Positions 1-11,436 of a DNA stretch of 63,374 nt are shown here, one piece after another. Every line of letters starts with the position of its first letter. Within the stretch, counting starts at the first letter, position 1. Source of the DNA: Periconia sp. R9002 (lineage: Eukaryota; Ascomycota; Dothideomycetes; Pleosporales; Periconiaceae); contig JAMAHW010000134.1 in the NCBI GenBank assembly GCA_023627715.1, forward strand, positions 1 to 63,374. Reading direction: 5' to 3'. The notes below the pieces were generated by a model that was not told where the DNA came from, made no database searches, and was given only the letters and a program-made list of their open reading frames with translations. Both the position numbers and the translations under genes were made by a program.

Positions 1-1145
1 TTTATTCTCTAACTAGTTCTAAAATAATATAAATCTAGTATTATATAGATATTATATTTTCTATTCTTTATAAGCTTCTTTAAGAGTTATTTCTAGTCTA
101 GCCTTCTTAATAAATCTCTAACTCCTAGAGTTATCCTAGCTTCTTAGGTTACTTTCTTCTATAACTTCTATATAGACCGCCCCTAAATAGCGTTATTTAG
201 GTTTATACTACTAGCTATTATTAGAACTTTCTTTCTCTAAGGATTTTAATTTTTTTTTTTTTACTATTATAGAGGGTGTTAGTATAGGATATTTAGTAGT
301 ATCCTCTAACCCTTTACTAATCTTTCTACTAGATTCTACCTAGTTATAAGTCCTATTCTTACTTACTACTATTTTTTTATATTTCTTATTTAGAAACTAG
401 CTATTTCTTTATTTAGCTTTAATATAAATTAGGTAGTTATTCTTATAGTAAAAAGTCTAGTATAGTTTAGTATACTTACTATTAGCTATAATCTTTTTTT
501 TAAACTTTTTATTTCTAGATCTTTCTAGAGTTTTATCTATATTTTTAGCTTAGCTCTCTTTAGCTTTCTTACTATAGTAGTCTTAAGTAAAGTGTCCTTT
601 CTTTCTATAACTATAGTATATAAGGTCCTTCTTTTTATTATTTTTAGGTTTAGTTTTACTTCTATAGTTTTTTATATAGTAGCCTTTTTTTCTATAATTA
701 AAGTATTTAGATTCTTTTTTTTTAGATTTTTCATCTTTATTCGCGTTAAGAATTATTAGATTACTATAATTTTAGTTCTAGTACTCCTATAACGTTTTCT
801 TTTTTTTCTATTACTAGAGCTTATTATCTATACTTAGAGCTTATCTCTTAAGTACGTTAAGTATTATTAGTTTATCTATATAAATTATCTTATAAGTAAT
901 TTCTAGCTTAAGTCTTTCGTAAAATTAGGATATTAGGGATAGCTTATTCTATTCTATATTTATAGACAACTATTTAAATATAGATATATAGTTAAGTACT
1001 AACTTTTCTTATTTAAGCTTCTAGAGTCTTTTAGTAGATTATTATTAGATATTCTTATCTCTAAATACTTCCTTAAGTTTCTAGGTAAAGTAGTTAAAGT
1101 TACTAAAAATTAAGACTATTTTTAGTTTTTATATTTCTAGTATAA
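1..1145 (-). mobile_element. Older Ty3/gypsy element, Gag part, downstream fragment
   Basis: AT-rich, RIP-degraded minus-strand coding remnant. Reading the minus strand from 1145 downward gives a Gag-like frame interrupted mainly by TAG. Its end carries two zinc-knuckle remnants, near 576-625 (YSYRKKGHFT-like) and 660-720 (NYRKKGYYIKN-like), with cysteines replaced by Y or other residues as expected of G-to-A/C-to-T change. The frame is the continuation of the Gag-like frame at 7924 to about 8400; the two were separated by the insertion at 1146-7923. The fragment is cut at the window edge, so its pol genes and outer LTR are not visible. Assignment to Ty3/gypsy is by motif recognition only. 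Confidence 0.7.
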
Positions 1146-1541
1146 TGTTAAAGATGGCTAGCAGAGGGATTGTTATGTTGTAAACTGATATTAGACTAGT
1201 ACCTTAGGAGGTTTATTTAAAGAGTATAAGTGAGGGATAGATAGGATGGATAAGTTTGTAGAGTAAACTAAAGGTAGATTATATCTATAAACTTAGGTTA
1301 ATTATAATAATCTAAGAGGAGCATTGTGCTCATCTATATACTATAGTTATCCTATAAATCCTATATGTCTTATAGATGCTAAGATATATGTTCTTCTAAG
1401 ATCCCTAGGATCTCTAAGACGTTACGTGCTAGTTACGTGACTGCTAGACTAGTGGCTTAGCTAGTAATAATGAGGGGCTTATAGTGCGTTAATGCCCTAT
1501 TATTTTTAAACGCTGTAACTCCTACTTTTAGGTTTATAACA
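1146..1541 (-). repeat. LTR, left copy (3' LTR of the minus-strand element)
   Basis: 396 bp, with TG..CA ends. It pairs with 7528-7923. By eye the two copies differ at about 22 positions, all transitions and no indels, which is the expected pattern of RIP rather than ordinary drift. The preceding 5 bp (TATAA) match the 5 bp after the right LTR. Confidence 0.95.
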
Positions 1542-1560
1542 CTATCTTCCCCCTCCTGCG
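1542..1560 (-). other. Polypurine tract of the 1146-7923 element
   Basis: Immediately inside the left LTR the plus strand is almost pure pyrimidine (CTATCTTCCCCCTCCTGC), so the minus strand is a purine tract ending directly at the LTR. In LTR retrotransposons this primes plus-strand DNA synthesis and sits next to the 3' LTR. It fixes the element as minus-strand. Confidence 0.85.
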
Positions 1561-1689
1561 CTTGTGTCTTTATAAGCAGTACTAATACTTTCTTATAGTA
1601 CTATTTACCGTTATCTCCGCAGTAATTGCATTAATTTTAAGAGTGTTTTTGTTATAGTCGCTTATACTTGTTATTATAAATAAAAGCTA

Positions 1690-2143
1690 GGGTGTAAGAT
1701 ATTATCGTTGTTAAAGAAGTGTAGTTGATATTACGTAGCTAGCGTTAACTATATCCCTCGTAAAATTTTGTTGCTAGATTTCTTAAAAATTAATCGCGAG
1801 CTTACTAAGCTTAAGTCTAAGGAGTAAACTACTAAGGCGTTGTTAGAGGCCAATCTAGTAGCTTTAGATATAGTTAACTCTCGTATCTACACTTATTATG
1901 CGAAGTTGTTAAGGCTTCGTAAATAAAGGAAATTTTTAAAAGAGCGTGAATAGAAGATGTTTAATAGTAGTATAGAGGATGTAGAGGAATTAGAAAAATT
2001 AGAGGCGCTAGAAGTAATAAATTAGGATCTAGTGGCGGTAAATCTAGAAGCTCCTACTAAGGTAGAGGTAATTAACTAGTCCGTCTTTTAGCCTAAGACT
2101 AAGGTAGCTCCTGCTAGAGGTGGCTTAAGTTCTCGTTTATAGT
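1690..2143 (+). pseudogene. Antisense reading frame inside the retrotransposon (coiled-coil remnant)
   Basis: On the plus strand, opposite to pol, a long frame runs between the polypurine tract and the chromodomain end. Almost all its stops are TAG, as CAG codons become after C-to-T change. The readable part is strongly helical and charged, for example LLRLRK.RKFLKERE and then EDVEELEKLEALE. I have seen similar Lys/Glu-rich frames in this position of fungal gypsy elements but cannot name a family. It may have been a true extra gene of the element or a captured host fragment. It overlaps no pol motif that I can identify. Confidence 0.5.
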
Positions 2144-4399
2144 AAGTGTTACTTCCTAGTTCTATATTTAATTCTTTGTAGTCTGGCTTCGTTAGCTATT
2201 CCTATATAGTAATAGGCTCTAAACTTTTTTCTTACTTTTTGTAATATCTCTTTATAGTTTATAAGATTGCTCTCTAGCTCCTATGTATTATCTTCCTCTA
2301 GGTACTCTTTCTACTTAACTAACTATTCTTATAGAAACTAGTTGTCTTAGAAGTCTTCTTAGCCGATTTCCCTGTAGTTAAGAATAGCTTTAACTTTAAA
2401 TTCGTTTTCTTTTTATAGTTAATACTAAAATGTTTTTTATAGCAGCGTTTTGGGGTCTGCTGGTTCTAGTATACTAATATAGAACTTAGGGTGTATTCTA
2501 GCGTCTTTAGGTAGGTTTAATAGAAAGTTTACTAGTCTACTTTATGCTTTAATTAAAAACGGTCCAACCTTAACGTAATTAAGTCCTTTGTTTGGTTGTT
2601 TTGTCTTAAGGTTCTTTATTTTTAAATATACTTTATCCCCCTTTTTTAGCTAAGGTGCTGTTTTTCTTTTTTTATTAATATATAAAATTTGTTGCTGTTA
2701 AGCCTGTCGTAACGTTTCTTATAAACGTTTATATATTTTTTACATTTCTTCTGTGTTGCGTATTACTTTCTCTAATTACGTATGCGGTAGATTTCTTTTA
2801 AAGAGATTTAGGTGTTTCCTATAGTATAGGTAAAATGGCGATTCTCCTATTGTTTCTAATTTACTATTATTAAATACTATTTACGCTGTAGGTAGTAATA
2901 AGACTTAATTGTTTTGCTAGTTATTATAGTATAATCTTAAGTAAGCTTTTAGCGTTCTGTTTGTTCTTTCTGTTTATCTGTCTATTTCTAGATAAAATAA
3001 TGTTAATAATTTTTTTTGTATTCCGATAGATGCTGTAAACGTATTCTAATAGTTAGATATAAATAGTTTGTCTCTATCGCTAATAATTATTCTTAGTATA
3101 CTATAATGTCTAAATATGCGGTCCTTTATAATTTCTCTAAGTTGTGTTACTAAGAAATTCTTTCTAAATAGTATAAATTCCGCGTATTTAATTTATCTGT
3201 AAATTATATTGCAAATTACGTTGTACTAGAATCCTATAACGGGATCTTTAGATTTTAGTAGATCTATAATAAAGTCTATTGCGATATCTTCCTATAGTTT
3301 GCTTAGTATAGGTATAGGTTGTAATTCGCTGTATGGTACGTGTATAGCGTATTTGTTCTGTTAGTATAGTATACACTTATTAATATATTATTTAACCTTT
3401 TCTTGTATGTTTTTGAATCTATAGTTCTGTTAGATAAGTTCTATTATTCTAGTAATCCCTAGGTGTCTGTGTATTAGATCTTTATAGTATTGTTAGATGA
3501 TAGTTTTTTATAACTTATTAGGTACGCTTACTACGATTTTTATTATTATGTAGATTTCTTTAAATAGTCTAAGTAATCTATCCTATAGAAGTTGTAATAT
3601 CGGAAACTCTTCTATCGTCTTTATTCTAATAATATTATGTCTTTGGCTGAGGGCGTCCGCTCTGCCGTTATCTTTGCCTAGTATATAGATAATTTTAAAC
3701 TTATATTGTTCTAGTAGTTCTAACTATTATACTTGTCGTTAATTTAGCTTTTTTATCGTGGTGAAGTATGTGAGATTCTTATAGTCTAAGAATATTGTAA
3801 GCTCTGAGCAGCTTTCTGTATATACTCTTTAATATTTAAGTGCGTCTACTATTATAAGTAGTTCTTTATCGTGCATATCGTATTGTTTTTCTAGTCCTAA
3901 AAACTTTTTTAAGTAGTAAGCTACTAGGTACTATTTCCTATCTCGCTCTTATAAGGCTACTGCTCTTTCTATAAGATCTAATACGTTGGTTTTAAGTCTT
4001 AGAGGTTCTCCGCTTTAAAATGCGACGAGGACTAGTTTCTTAGTGTATACTTTCTTAAGTGCTTTGAATAACTGCTGTTAACTCTCTCTCTATCTCTATA
4101 ATACTTTTTTCTTAGTTAGTTTTAAGAGTAGTATCGCGATCCTAGCGAAATCCCTAATAAACTATTTATTGAAGTTTACGAAACCTAGGAATAACTGTAC
4201 GTCTTTAACGGTTTTTAGTGTCTTCTATTCTTTAATCGTCTGGATTTTCTTCTTGCTGATTCGTACTCTATTAACTCCTATAATATGTTCTAAAAATTCG
4301 ACTTCTTATTTATAGAATTTACATTTCTCTAGTTTAAGCTTAAGGCTGTATTTTTTAAGTCTTATTAGTACCTTACGTACGTGATGTGTATATTCTTTT

Positions 4400-4810
4400 T
4401 TAGAGTTCAAGTAGATTAGTATATTGTCTAGGTATATAATTATATAATTGTTTAGATATTCTCGCAGCGCGTTATTAATTATTACTTAATACGTTACGGG
4501 GGCGTTAGTTAGGCTAAATAGTATTACTATATACTTAAAGTGTCCGTATCTAGTTCTAAAGGCCGTCTTCTATTCTTCGCTACTCTTTATTCTAATAAGG
4601 TTATACGCTCCTCTTAGGTCTAGTGCCGTAAATATCTTAGCTTTAGACAATTAGTCTCTTAGCTCTTAGATATTTAGTAATAAGTAATAATTCTTTTTCG
4701 TGATCGCGTTTAGCTTGCGGTAATCTATATATAGCTATAGTAACTTATCCTTCTTTAGCGCGAATAGGACTGGGTATCCTACTAAAGACTTAGATTTTTG
4801 GATAAATCCT
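4400..4810 (-). pseudogene. Reverse transcriptase core of the 1146-7923 element
   Basis: Translating the minus strand gives, in order, VLFALKKDK, a YIDYRKLNAIT-type block, TALDLRGAYNLIRIK, KTAFRTRYGHFKY, then FSLTNAPVT and YLDNIL. These are the conserved Ty3/gypsy RT blocks. The final block should contain two catalytic aspartates; here the second reads Asn. Internal TAG codons also interrupt the frame. RNase H and integrase-like sequence follow toward 2500 in the same degraded state. Confidence 0.88.
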
Positions 4811-7527
4811 TTTGCTAAGTTTTCTTCGATATACTTCCTAAGTACTTCTAACTCTTTTTTGGATAATTGGTATATTAGTTTGAATCCTGGGTGTTTTCCT
4901 TCTTCTAGGTCAATTGTATAATTCTATAGTTAGTGTTATAGTAACGCTTTGACTCCTTTTTTCTCTATAAATATTTCTAGGAAGTTACTATATTCTTGTA
5001 GTACCGTTCTTAGTACTTCGTTTATTTTACGTAGGTTTTCTACTTTAAAATTAGGTCTTTCTTTAACCTTCTTGTGGGGTGGTAACCGTCCCGTCTTAAC
5101 TCTTATAGTATTGTTTATCGTTGTAGAGTTAAAGTCTTATTTCTTAAGAACTTTCTAAGTTAAAGCAATCTATATAATTGTCTTTTTATCTACTAAGCTA
5201 GTGTGGCTTTGTGTAGGCATTCTAGTAACGCCTTTACTATTTCGTAGTTGTTCTAGTTTAATCTAACGTGTCCTCTAATTAATCTAAGAGTTGTTGTTAG
5301 TTAGCTAGGGTAGACTGAGTACGATGTCGTAAGTGGCTATCCTAAAAACATCTAGTACTAACTCCTACTAATTTCCTAGGGTAATAATAATAGTCGTTAA
5401 CACTTTGTAAGTAATCCTCTCTGTTAGGCTGTTAGCTATTCTTAGGTCGTATAGGATTTCTTTAAGAGTAGGTTGTAGTCTAGCTGCGCGCGCTACTTTC
5501 GCTGAAATATAGTTAATTTATAACCCTAAATCTACTAATGCCTTAAGGCGATGCTTACTATTATTCCCCTTAAGTTATATCGCGACTCTTAGTAATTCTA
5601 TTATTCTAATGCTATAATATTCCTTAATAATGTATTACTAGATCCTACTAATAGTGTTATTAGTAATTCTAATTCTTAATTAACCTCTAAAAAAGACTTT
5701 TGGTTAAATCCGTTTGTGTTTTTAAGGAGGTTATGCTTCTAGTAATTGTAGTTTATATAAACCTGCTATTTATTGTTTAAGTATATCCTATCTACTATAA
5801 TGTTTCTCTGCGCCTATTAGAGACTTATATATTTTAAGAAGTGGTTGTTTGCTCTCTTATCCTATAAATAGTAATTGTAAACGTCGTTCGCGTAATTGAT
5901 CTACTTATACGTATACTTTTTATAGAATAGAAAGTAACTGTTTTCTACTTTCGCAAAGTAGTAGTATTTATAGTAAGTGTAGGTATATACTATATAATGT
6001 AAGGTCCTATACCTGGGGTTACGCTAATTATAGTTGTATTAAATAGTTTTGTATTCTCTACCTAGGGGTATGTATATAACGTTGGTTTTCCCTTTATTGG
6101 CTAGTTGTTGTGTTTTTTCTTATAAAAGTCGTGCGCAGATTCTTTGCGTATAAGAGTTTTTCTACGTTTAAAGTGTTTTTTTATTTAAAGGGTGTAAATA
6201 TAATTATCCTCGTTTAAGGCATCGATCGTATATTTTTAAGGTAATTGTAAATATATACTTAACTTTTCTATTAGTGTATTTACGATAGCGAGTTTTCCGT
6301 TGTCCTCTAGTATTCTTAGGTTTGTTATTTATTGTTTTTCTGCGAATGTTGATTTTGTTGTATTATACTAGTAGTACGTTATTTTCTACTATTAACTATT
6401 TATTAGCTTTATCGCTGTCTCTTTCGTGGTCCTATAGTTCTTCTACTTAGGTTCCTGGGTGCGTATTTAGTGGATAATTCTCCTTATTATGCTTAAAGCT
6501 AACTATTCCTAGTACCTTTCTTATATCTTTAGCTTCTTCTTCTTAGTAGGTGGAATTAGCGTATATAGGTGTGATAATCTCCTATGTCTCGTTATTATTA
6601 TTGAACTGCTTAGAGTCTAACTCTATAATATTAATATAACGGGTAACTTTATTTTTGCTACGGCAATCTCTAGTAAAGTGTCTTTTCTTCCTATAGCTAT
6701 AGTATACTACGTCCTTTTTACCTATACGCTTTACGTTATCTACCTTTTTATTTTTTTTGTCTATACTATTAAGGTGTATAGCTTTAGGTCTATTAGAAGT
6801 GTAGTGTCCTGCTGTACGGATGGTTCTTATAGTTTAAACGTAGTCGCGCCTTTTACCCTATATAGGTAGTTGGCGATATTTCTTTCCTCTAAACTTTTAG
6901 TTGTAAAGTTAGTTTTCTAGGTCTAGTTTATATAGTTTATTATCGATCTTAACGGTTTCTTTGATTAGTTCGTTAAGGGTGATTATGTTAGCTCTACTAC
7001 GTCTAAGTTCTTTACGGACTCGTGGCTTAAGCTCTTATTGATACATGCGCTAGAGTAACTCGTTATTCTACTTAATCTAGGCTGTGAGTTGTCTAAACTT
7101 ACTAGTGTAATTAGTAGCAGACGTTGTCTATTTTAACTGTTGGATGTCGCGTTTAGCGATAGGCTTTTAGACTAATTGTCTAAAGACTTTATAGACCTTC
7201 GCCTTGAACTTATCCTAGTCCTTAAATATATATATATTATTAGGGTCTTTGATGTTACTATCTATGTAGCGTTGGATATAAGGTGAAACCCACTTAAAGG
7301 CTTCGTCCCTTATTAAGGTAGTGATAAGTATTACTTTGTTGGCTTTTGTAATGTAGTTATTTATATAAAAGTAGAGATCGCATTAGAGTAGCTAATCTTC
7401 TAGTTCCTTTTAGTTGCCGTGGTAAAGAGGAAGTTTCTTAACGTCGCCATATTAACTAAAGTCTTAGTTAGGGGTAAGAGTTTAAGTATCTATATCTGTA
7501 TTACTTATATTAAAACGGTAATTAAAA

Positions 7528-7923
7528 TGTTAAAGATAGCTAGTAGAGGGATTGTTATATTGCAAACTAATATTAGACTAGTACCTTAAGAGGTTTATTT
7601 AAAGAGTATGAGTGAGGGATAGATAGGATAGATAAGTTTGTAGAGTAAACTAAAGGTAGATTGTATCTATAAACTTAGGTTAATTATAATAATCTAAGAG
7701 AAGCATTATACTCATCTATATACTATAGTTATCCTATAAATCCTATATGTCTTATAGATGCTAAGACATATATTCTTCTAAGATCCCTAGGATCTCTAAG
7801 ACGTCACGTGCTAGTCACGTGACTACTAGACTAGTGGCTTAGCTAGTAATAATAAGGGGCTTATAGTGCGTTAATGCCCTATCGTTCTTAAACGCTGTAA
7901 CTCCTACTTTTAGGTTTGTAACA
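7528..7923 (-). repeat. LTR, right copy (5' LTR of the minus-strand element)
   Basis: 396 bp, partner of 1146-1541. It is followed by TATAA, the second copy of the target duplication. The primer-binding site should lie just inside it (about 7510-7527 on the minus strand), but that stretch is too RIP-altered for me to match it to a tRNA. Confidence 0.95.
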
Positions 7924-8400
7924 TATAAACGTTCTATAATCCGTCTAGTAGAGTTTAAACTACCTTATAGCCTTATCTTTAAGATATATAGCTACGTAGG
8001 CTACTTTTTTTTCTTTAGTGTTAAAGTATACTACTTATATATCTAGATATAGTATAGTATTAGCTAAGAAAGGTCTTAGTTTATTCTAAGTTCTATTAAA
8101 CTTTTTTATAGTTAGGAGCTTTAGTAGTTTCTTTATTACACTTAACTAGAGCTAATAGATAAGTATTAATTATTCTTACTATTTACTTAGTACTACTTTA
8201 AGTTATGCTTTATTTTATTTAAGACTATTCTTTAAAACCTTATTTTATACTATTAAAGCCTAGATAGCTTCCTTTATTTATTAATAATCTATATTATTTA
8301 ATAAACGTACTAATAGAGCCGCTACTCCTTTAAGTTATTATTTTAGTACTATTATTTAGCTTAGACTATACGCTACTTACGCTTTACTTTCCTAATACTT
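7924..8400 (-). mobile_element. Older Ty3/gypsy element, Gag part, upstream fragment
   Basis: The minus strand reads a Gag-like frame containing NKLRPFLANTILYLD and then KVAYVAIYLKDKAIR, interrupted only by TAG-type stops. This resembles the capsid region of fungal gypsy Gag. The same protein theme resumes at 1145 and runs downward (KLKEVFRDKNI and then KLVLNYISIFK), so the two parts were contiguous before the 1146-7923 element inserted. The right end is not defined; 8400-8830 holds AT-rich sequence with short inverted repeats that could include this element's LTR. Confidence 0.7.
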
Positions 8401-8829
8401 AATTATTAAACTATTAGGGTCCTACTTAGGCTTTAAAGTAGGATACTAAGTAGTGCGTAAGAAGAGTAAATAGAAGTATAATATTATAGAATAAGAGTAA
8501 AGTATATAACTATTAATAAGTATAATGCGATAGATTCTAAATAGTAGATATTAAAAATAGAGTAGCTCTTTAGTTAAAAGATTAAATTAATAATAAAGAC
8601 TATCTAAGGAGTGTAATATATACTTACTATATACTAAGAGAATTCTTATACTTTATTACTCTATAGCTCTATAGCTCTATCTATATAGAAATAGTAGAGC
8701 GTAGAGTTATAGAGCTGTTATATAATTTCTTATTACGTATTTATATTATAGTCTGCTTTAGGTCTAAAATCCTAATCTCTATCTATATAGTACTACTTAT
8801 AGTTATTATTAAAATTATACTTACTATAA
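8400..8829. other. Unassigned AT-rich RIP sequence between two element fragments
   Basis: About 430 bp with no readable coding frame. Short inverted repeats are visible, for instance around 8416-8453 (CCTACTTAGG against AAGTAGGATACTAAGTAG) and around 8662-8720 (CTATAGCTCTAT against ATAGAGCT). It must hold the junction between the minus-strand older element and the plus-strand element to its right, but I cannot place that junction. Confidence 0.4.
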
Positions 8830-10646
8830 GTGCTAAGAGTAATTCTATAAGGCACAGCTATAATAAATTTATACCTATATAATTAATAGATATTAAAGCT
8901 ATAGTTTAAGCGTTTATTAAGTACGTTTAGCAGGAGGAAGGATTTCTATAAAAAATTATTAGCAACTATAGCTACTAGTTTATCTCCTACTTCTAGAAAA
9001 GACTATACTAATAATTAGAAACTAAACTAAAATTCTCTACTACTTAGTACCTAGAAACTAATAGTTAGACTAAAATAGTAAACGCCTAGTTAAAGTAATA
9101 TCTCTACGTATACGTTAACTTTTAGTAGAATAACTAGGTTATCTTTTTACTTATTACTAAGTTTATTACTAATTTAATACCTAGTAAGACTACTAGTATT
9201 ACCCTCTTTAAAGTAACTAAAAAATATCTACTTTATTACAGTATTAAACCTCTAGCTCTAATAAACCTAGGCTAATTATTTACTAGGCCCGTCTAAATTA
9301 AATAAGACACTACTAATAAGTTTATAAAATAACTATAAATATTACTTAAAGAAATAAAGAATAATATTATATAAGCCTAAGCTAAGTAAAAGAAGTATAC
9401 TAATAATAACTAACTACTAGCTCTAAAGTTTAAAGTAGGCGACCTTATTATACTTAACGCTAGGAATTTTAAGACTAAAAGACTAAGCCCTATATTAGAT
9501 ATATAAAACTAGGAACTATTTAAAATAATTAGGTCTATTAATAATATAGTATATAAACTAGCTCTACCTATAGAGATATAGATATATAATATCTTTTATC
9601 CTTAGTTATTATAACTAGTAGCTATAGATCCGCTACCTAGATAAAACTAGCTAATTAATTACGTCCTAGTAGCTAGTGTGCTTAACAACAAATATAAACT
9701 AGAAGGTATTAAATTAGCTAAGATTAATTATTAACGAACTAATCTTTATATAGGTAAAGCTAGTTTATTAAAATATTACGTTAAATAGGTTAGATATAAA
9801 GAGACTATATAGAAGCTATATTACTACTTTACTTTAGTACCTAACCTTATATAGAAGTTTTATAAGATAAATAAATAAAAGCCTCTTATAGCTAAGAATT
9901 TTATAAATTTAATAACTAGATAAAAGGTCTTAATATTACTTTTTAAAGTAGCTATAGACAAAATTAGTATACTAGAAGACTAATATAAGTTCTAGAGTTA
10001 ATAGTAAAAGCCGTTAGTTTAGAAAAGTAGCTAAAATCGCCCGCAACGCAGAGGTTATAATATCTTACCTACGTTAAAATTATTAATAGATTTCCTTTAT
10101 TATTTAAATTATAAGATAGATATAAGAGTATAGACTATACGAGTATAGGACTACTCTACCTATAAGGGGGGGGTAGTGTTACAGAGTTACGTAACCTAAT
10201 TAGTTATCTAGCCTAGATTAACTAATTACTAGGCTGCCTATTATATATAGGTAGCCCTCCTTACTAGATAGCTCCTTACTATAGGTATTTTACTGTATTA
10301 ACTATATACCCTTCTATCTTATATACCCTCTAATTAGTAATACCTATAGCCCTTATACTATCTTTATAATAACTATTATAATAGTCGCTATACTAATATA
10401 TTATTATAGGGGATAGAATATAGCTACTACCTAAGTAGCGTATAAGGCATTAGCTATAGTTACGTAACCTATATATATATAAGTATATAAGCCCCTTTTT
10501 AATACTAGTAGTAAGGATAAGAATTAACTAATAGTAATCTTTATATATATATTTCTATTATACCTCTCTTTACTTATTTCCCTTTATTATCTATCTATAA
10601 GCTTAGTATTATTAAGTAACTAGTTATATACTACCTAATAATAACA
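8830..10646 (+). mobile_element. 3' end of a plus-strand Ty3/gypsy chromovirus
   Basis: The plus strand reads integrase C-terminal sequence (KFSTT.Y.ET-like, then LKFKVGDLIILNARNF, the GPY/F-type region) near 8990-9480. A basic linker and a chromodomain-like stretch follow (about 9690-9880, LLKYYVK and then KETI.KLYYY). A G-run polypurine tract lies at 10,163-10,173, and an LTR at 10,177-10,646. Stops are again mostly TAG or TAA. The 5' part, including RT and Gag, is missing or lies across the unresolved junction near 8.8 kb. This is a different family member from the 1146-7923 element, judged by the unrelated LTR. Confidence 0.8.
10177..10646 (+). repeat. LTR of the plus-strand chromovirus (single copy)
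   Basis: 470 bp, beginning TGTTACAG and ending AATAATAACA, so TGTTA and TAACA are matching inverted ends. A polypurine run (AAGGGGGGGG) ends three bases before it, as expected for a 3' LTR. No second copy lies in the window. Confidence 0.75.
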
Positions 10647-11436
10647 CTATAACTACTTTATTTTAAAAATTTAAAAATTATATATTATTAGGCTATATTA
10701 AAAGTATAAGCGTTACTATATAATTTATATATAATATATAGTAGTTATTATATACTATTATATTAAAATAAAGGCCTTTTCTAGATTTTATTATTATTTG
10801 GTTGGCTACTAGTGGGGGGTGCCCACTAGCAGGTGACTTACGTTACTGTATTGCTATCGTGTACCCCCTACTAATAGCTATCTGCTCGAATCACTTACTC
10901 GCCGTGAATATCGTTAGGATCCATACACTTCGTCCCAGCCTTAACGCCGGGTTCCAAATCGCCTCGACATTCTTGCACTGCGAGCAATCAATCACGATCA
11001 AAAAGCACAAAGACGTCCTCGGCCGGTGATGTACACACAGGTTGTATTATTTTCAAACGAAGAGGAATAATACTGAAGTAATACTCAGCCTCGAAAAAGA
11101 TATTTAAAAATAATGTTCGAAAATGGTGTTGCTGAATTGTCTCGACATTCAACGTTGGAACCAATCAAGCGCTTATCACGTGGCCTCGCCAATATTCAAT
11201 GGTTGTACCTATCAATGTAGATTTCCGAGGGGACGTCCCCTCGGAAATCCCAATCCGTCCAGGATCGTTACCACCACGGTGTCTCCTCCTTCGTCTAATA
11301 CGTATTTGGAGACAATATAACACACTACACGTGTGCATCAGTCACATTTCAGCTTCTTGATCCTTGTTAGGCACGATCTGACACTTTCCATTCTCGTCAG
11401 CGGATAACCTGGTTCCTTTTTTGCACAGCCCTGATT
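10647..11436. other. AT-to-GC boundary zone without a supportable gene
   Basis: The first 150 bp are AT-rich like the repeats. From about 10,800 the sequence abruptly becomes ordinary. A short hairpin (CTAGTGGGGGG..CCCACTAG) sits exactly at the boundary (10,808-10,832). A frame of 76 codons starting at 10,802 matches nothing I know. A 30-bp palindrome is listed separately. Confidence 0.5.
11220..11249. repeat. 30-bp perfect palindrome
   Basis: Each strand reads GATTTCCGAGGGGAC followed by its exact reverse complement, centred on GACGTC, with no spacer. The GC-rich core is unlike the surrounding sequence. It lies about 190 bp upstream of the phosphotransferase-like pseudogene. Its role is unknown; it could be a dimeric binding site, a transposon footprint or a stem with no loop. 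Confidence 0.9.

Larger units (their letters stand above)
1146..7923 (-). mobile_element. Complete but RIP-inactivated Ty3/gypsy chromovirus retrotransposon
   Basis: A full-length 6,778-bp LTR retrotransposon. LTRs at 1146-1541 and 7528-7923 are both 396 bp, begin TGTTA and end TAACA or TTGTAACA, and the element is bracketed by TATAA (1141-1145 and 7924-7928), a perfect 5-bp target duplication. Orientation is minus: a polypurine tract abuts the left LTR. Minus-strand order is zinc-knuckle Gag end (about 6715-6665), aspartic protease (about 5545-5460, ALVDLG where DSG is expected), reverse transcriptase (about 4810-4400, TALDLRGAYNLIRIK, then YLDNIL where YLDD is expected), RNase H, integrase (about 3500-2500), and a C-terminal chromodomain-like segment (about 2410-2210). 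Stops, mostly TAG, break every frame, and protease and RT active-site residues are altered. It cannot be active on its own. Confidence 0.93.

Noticed and set aside
4949..6869. Short plus-strand open frames in the AT-rich region (4949-5158 and 6678-6869)
   Set aside because: They lie antisense to the pol and gag remnants of the minus-strand retrotransposon and have no protein-like composition of their own.
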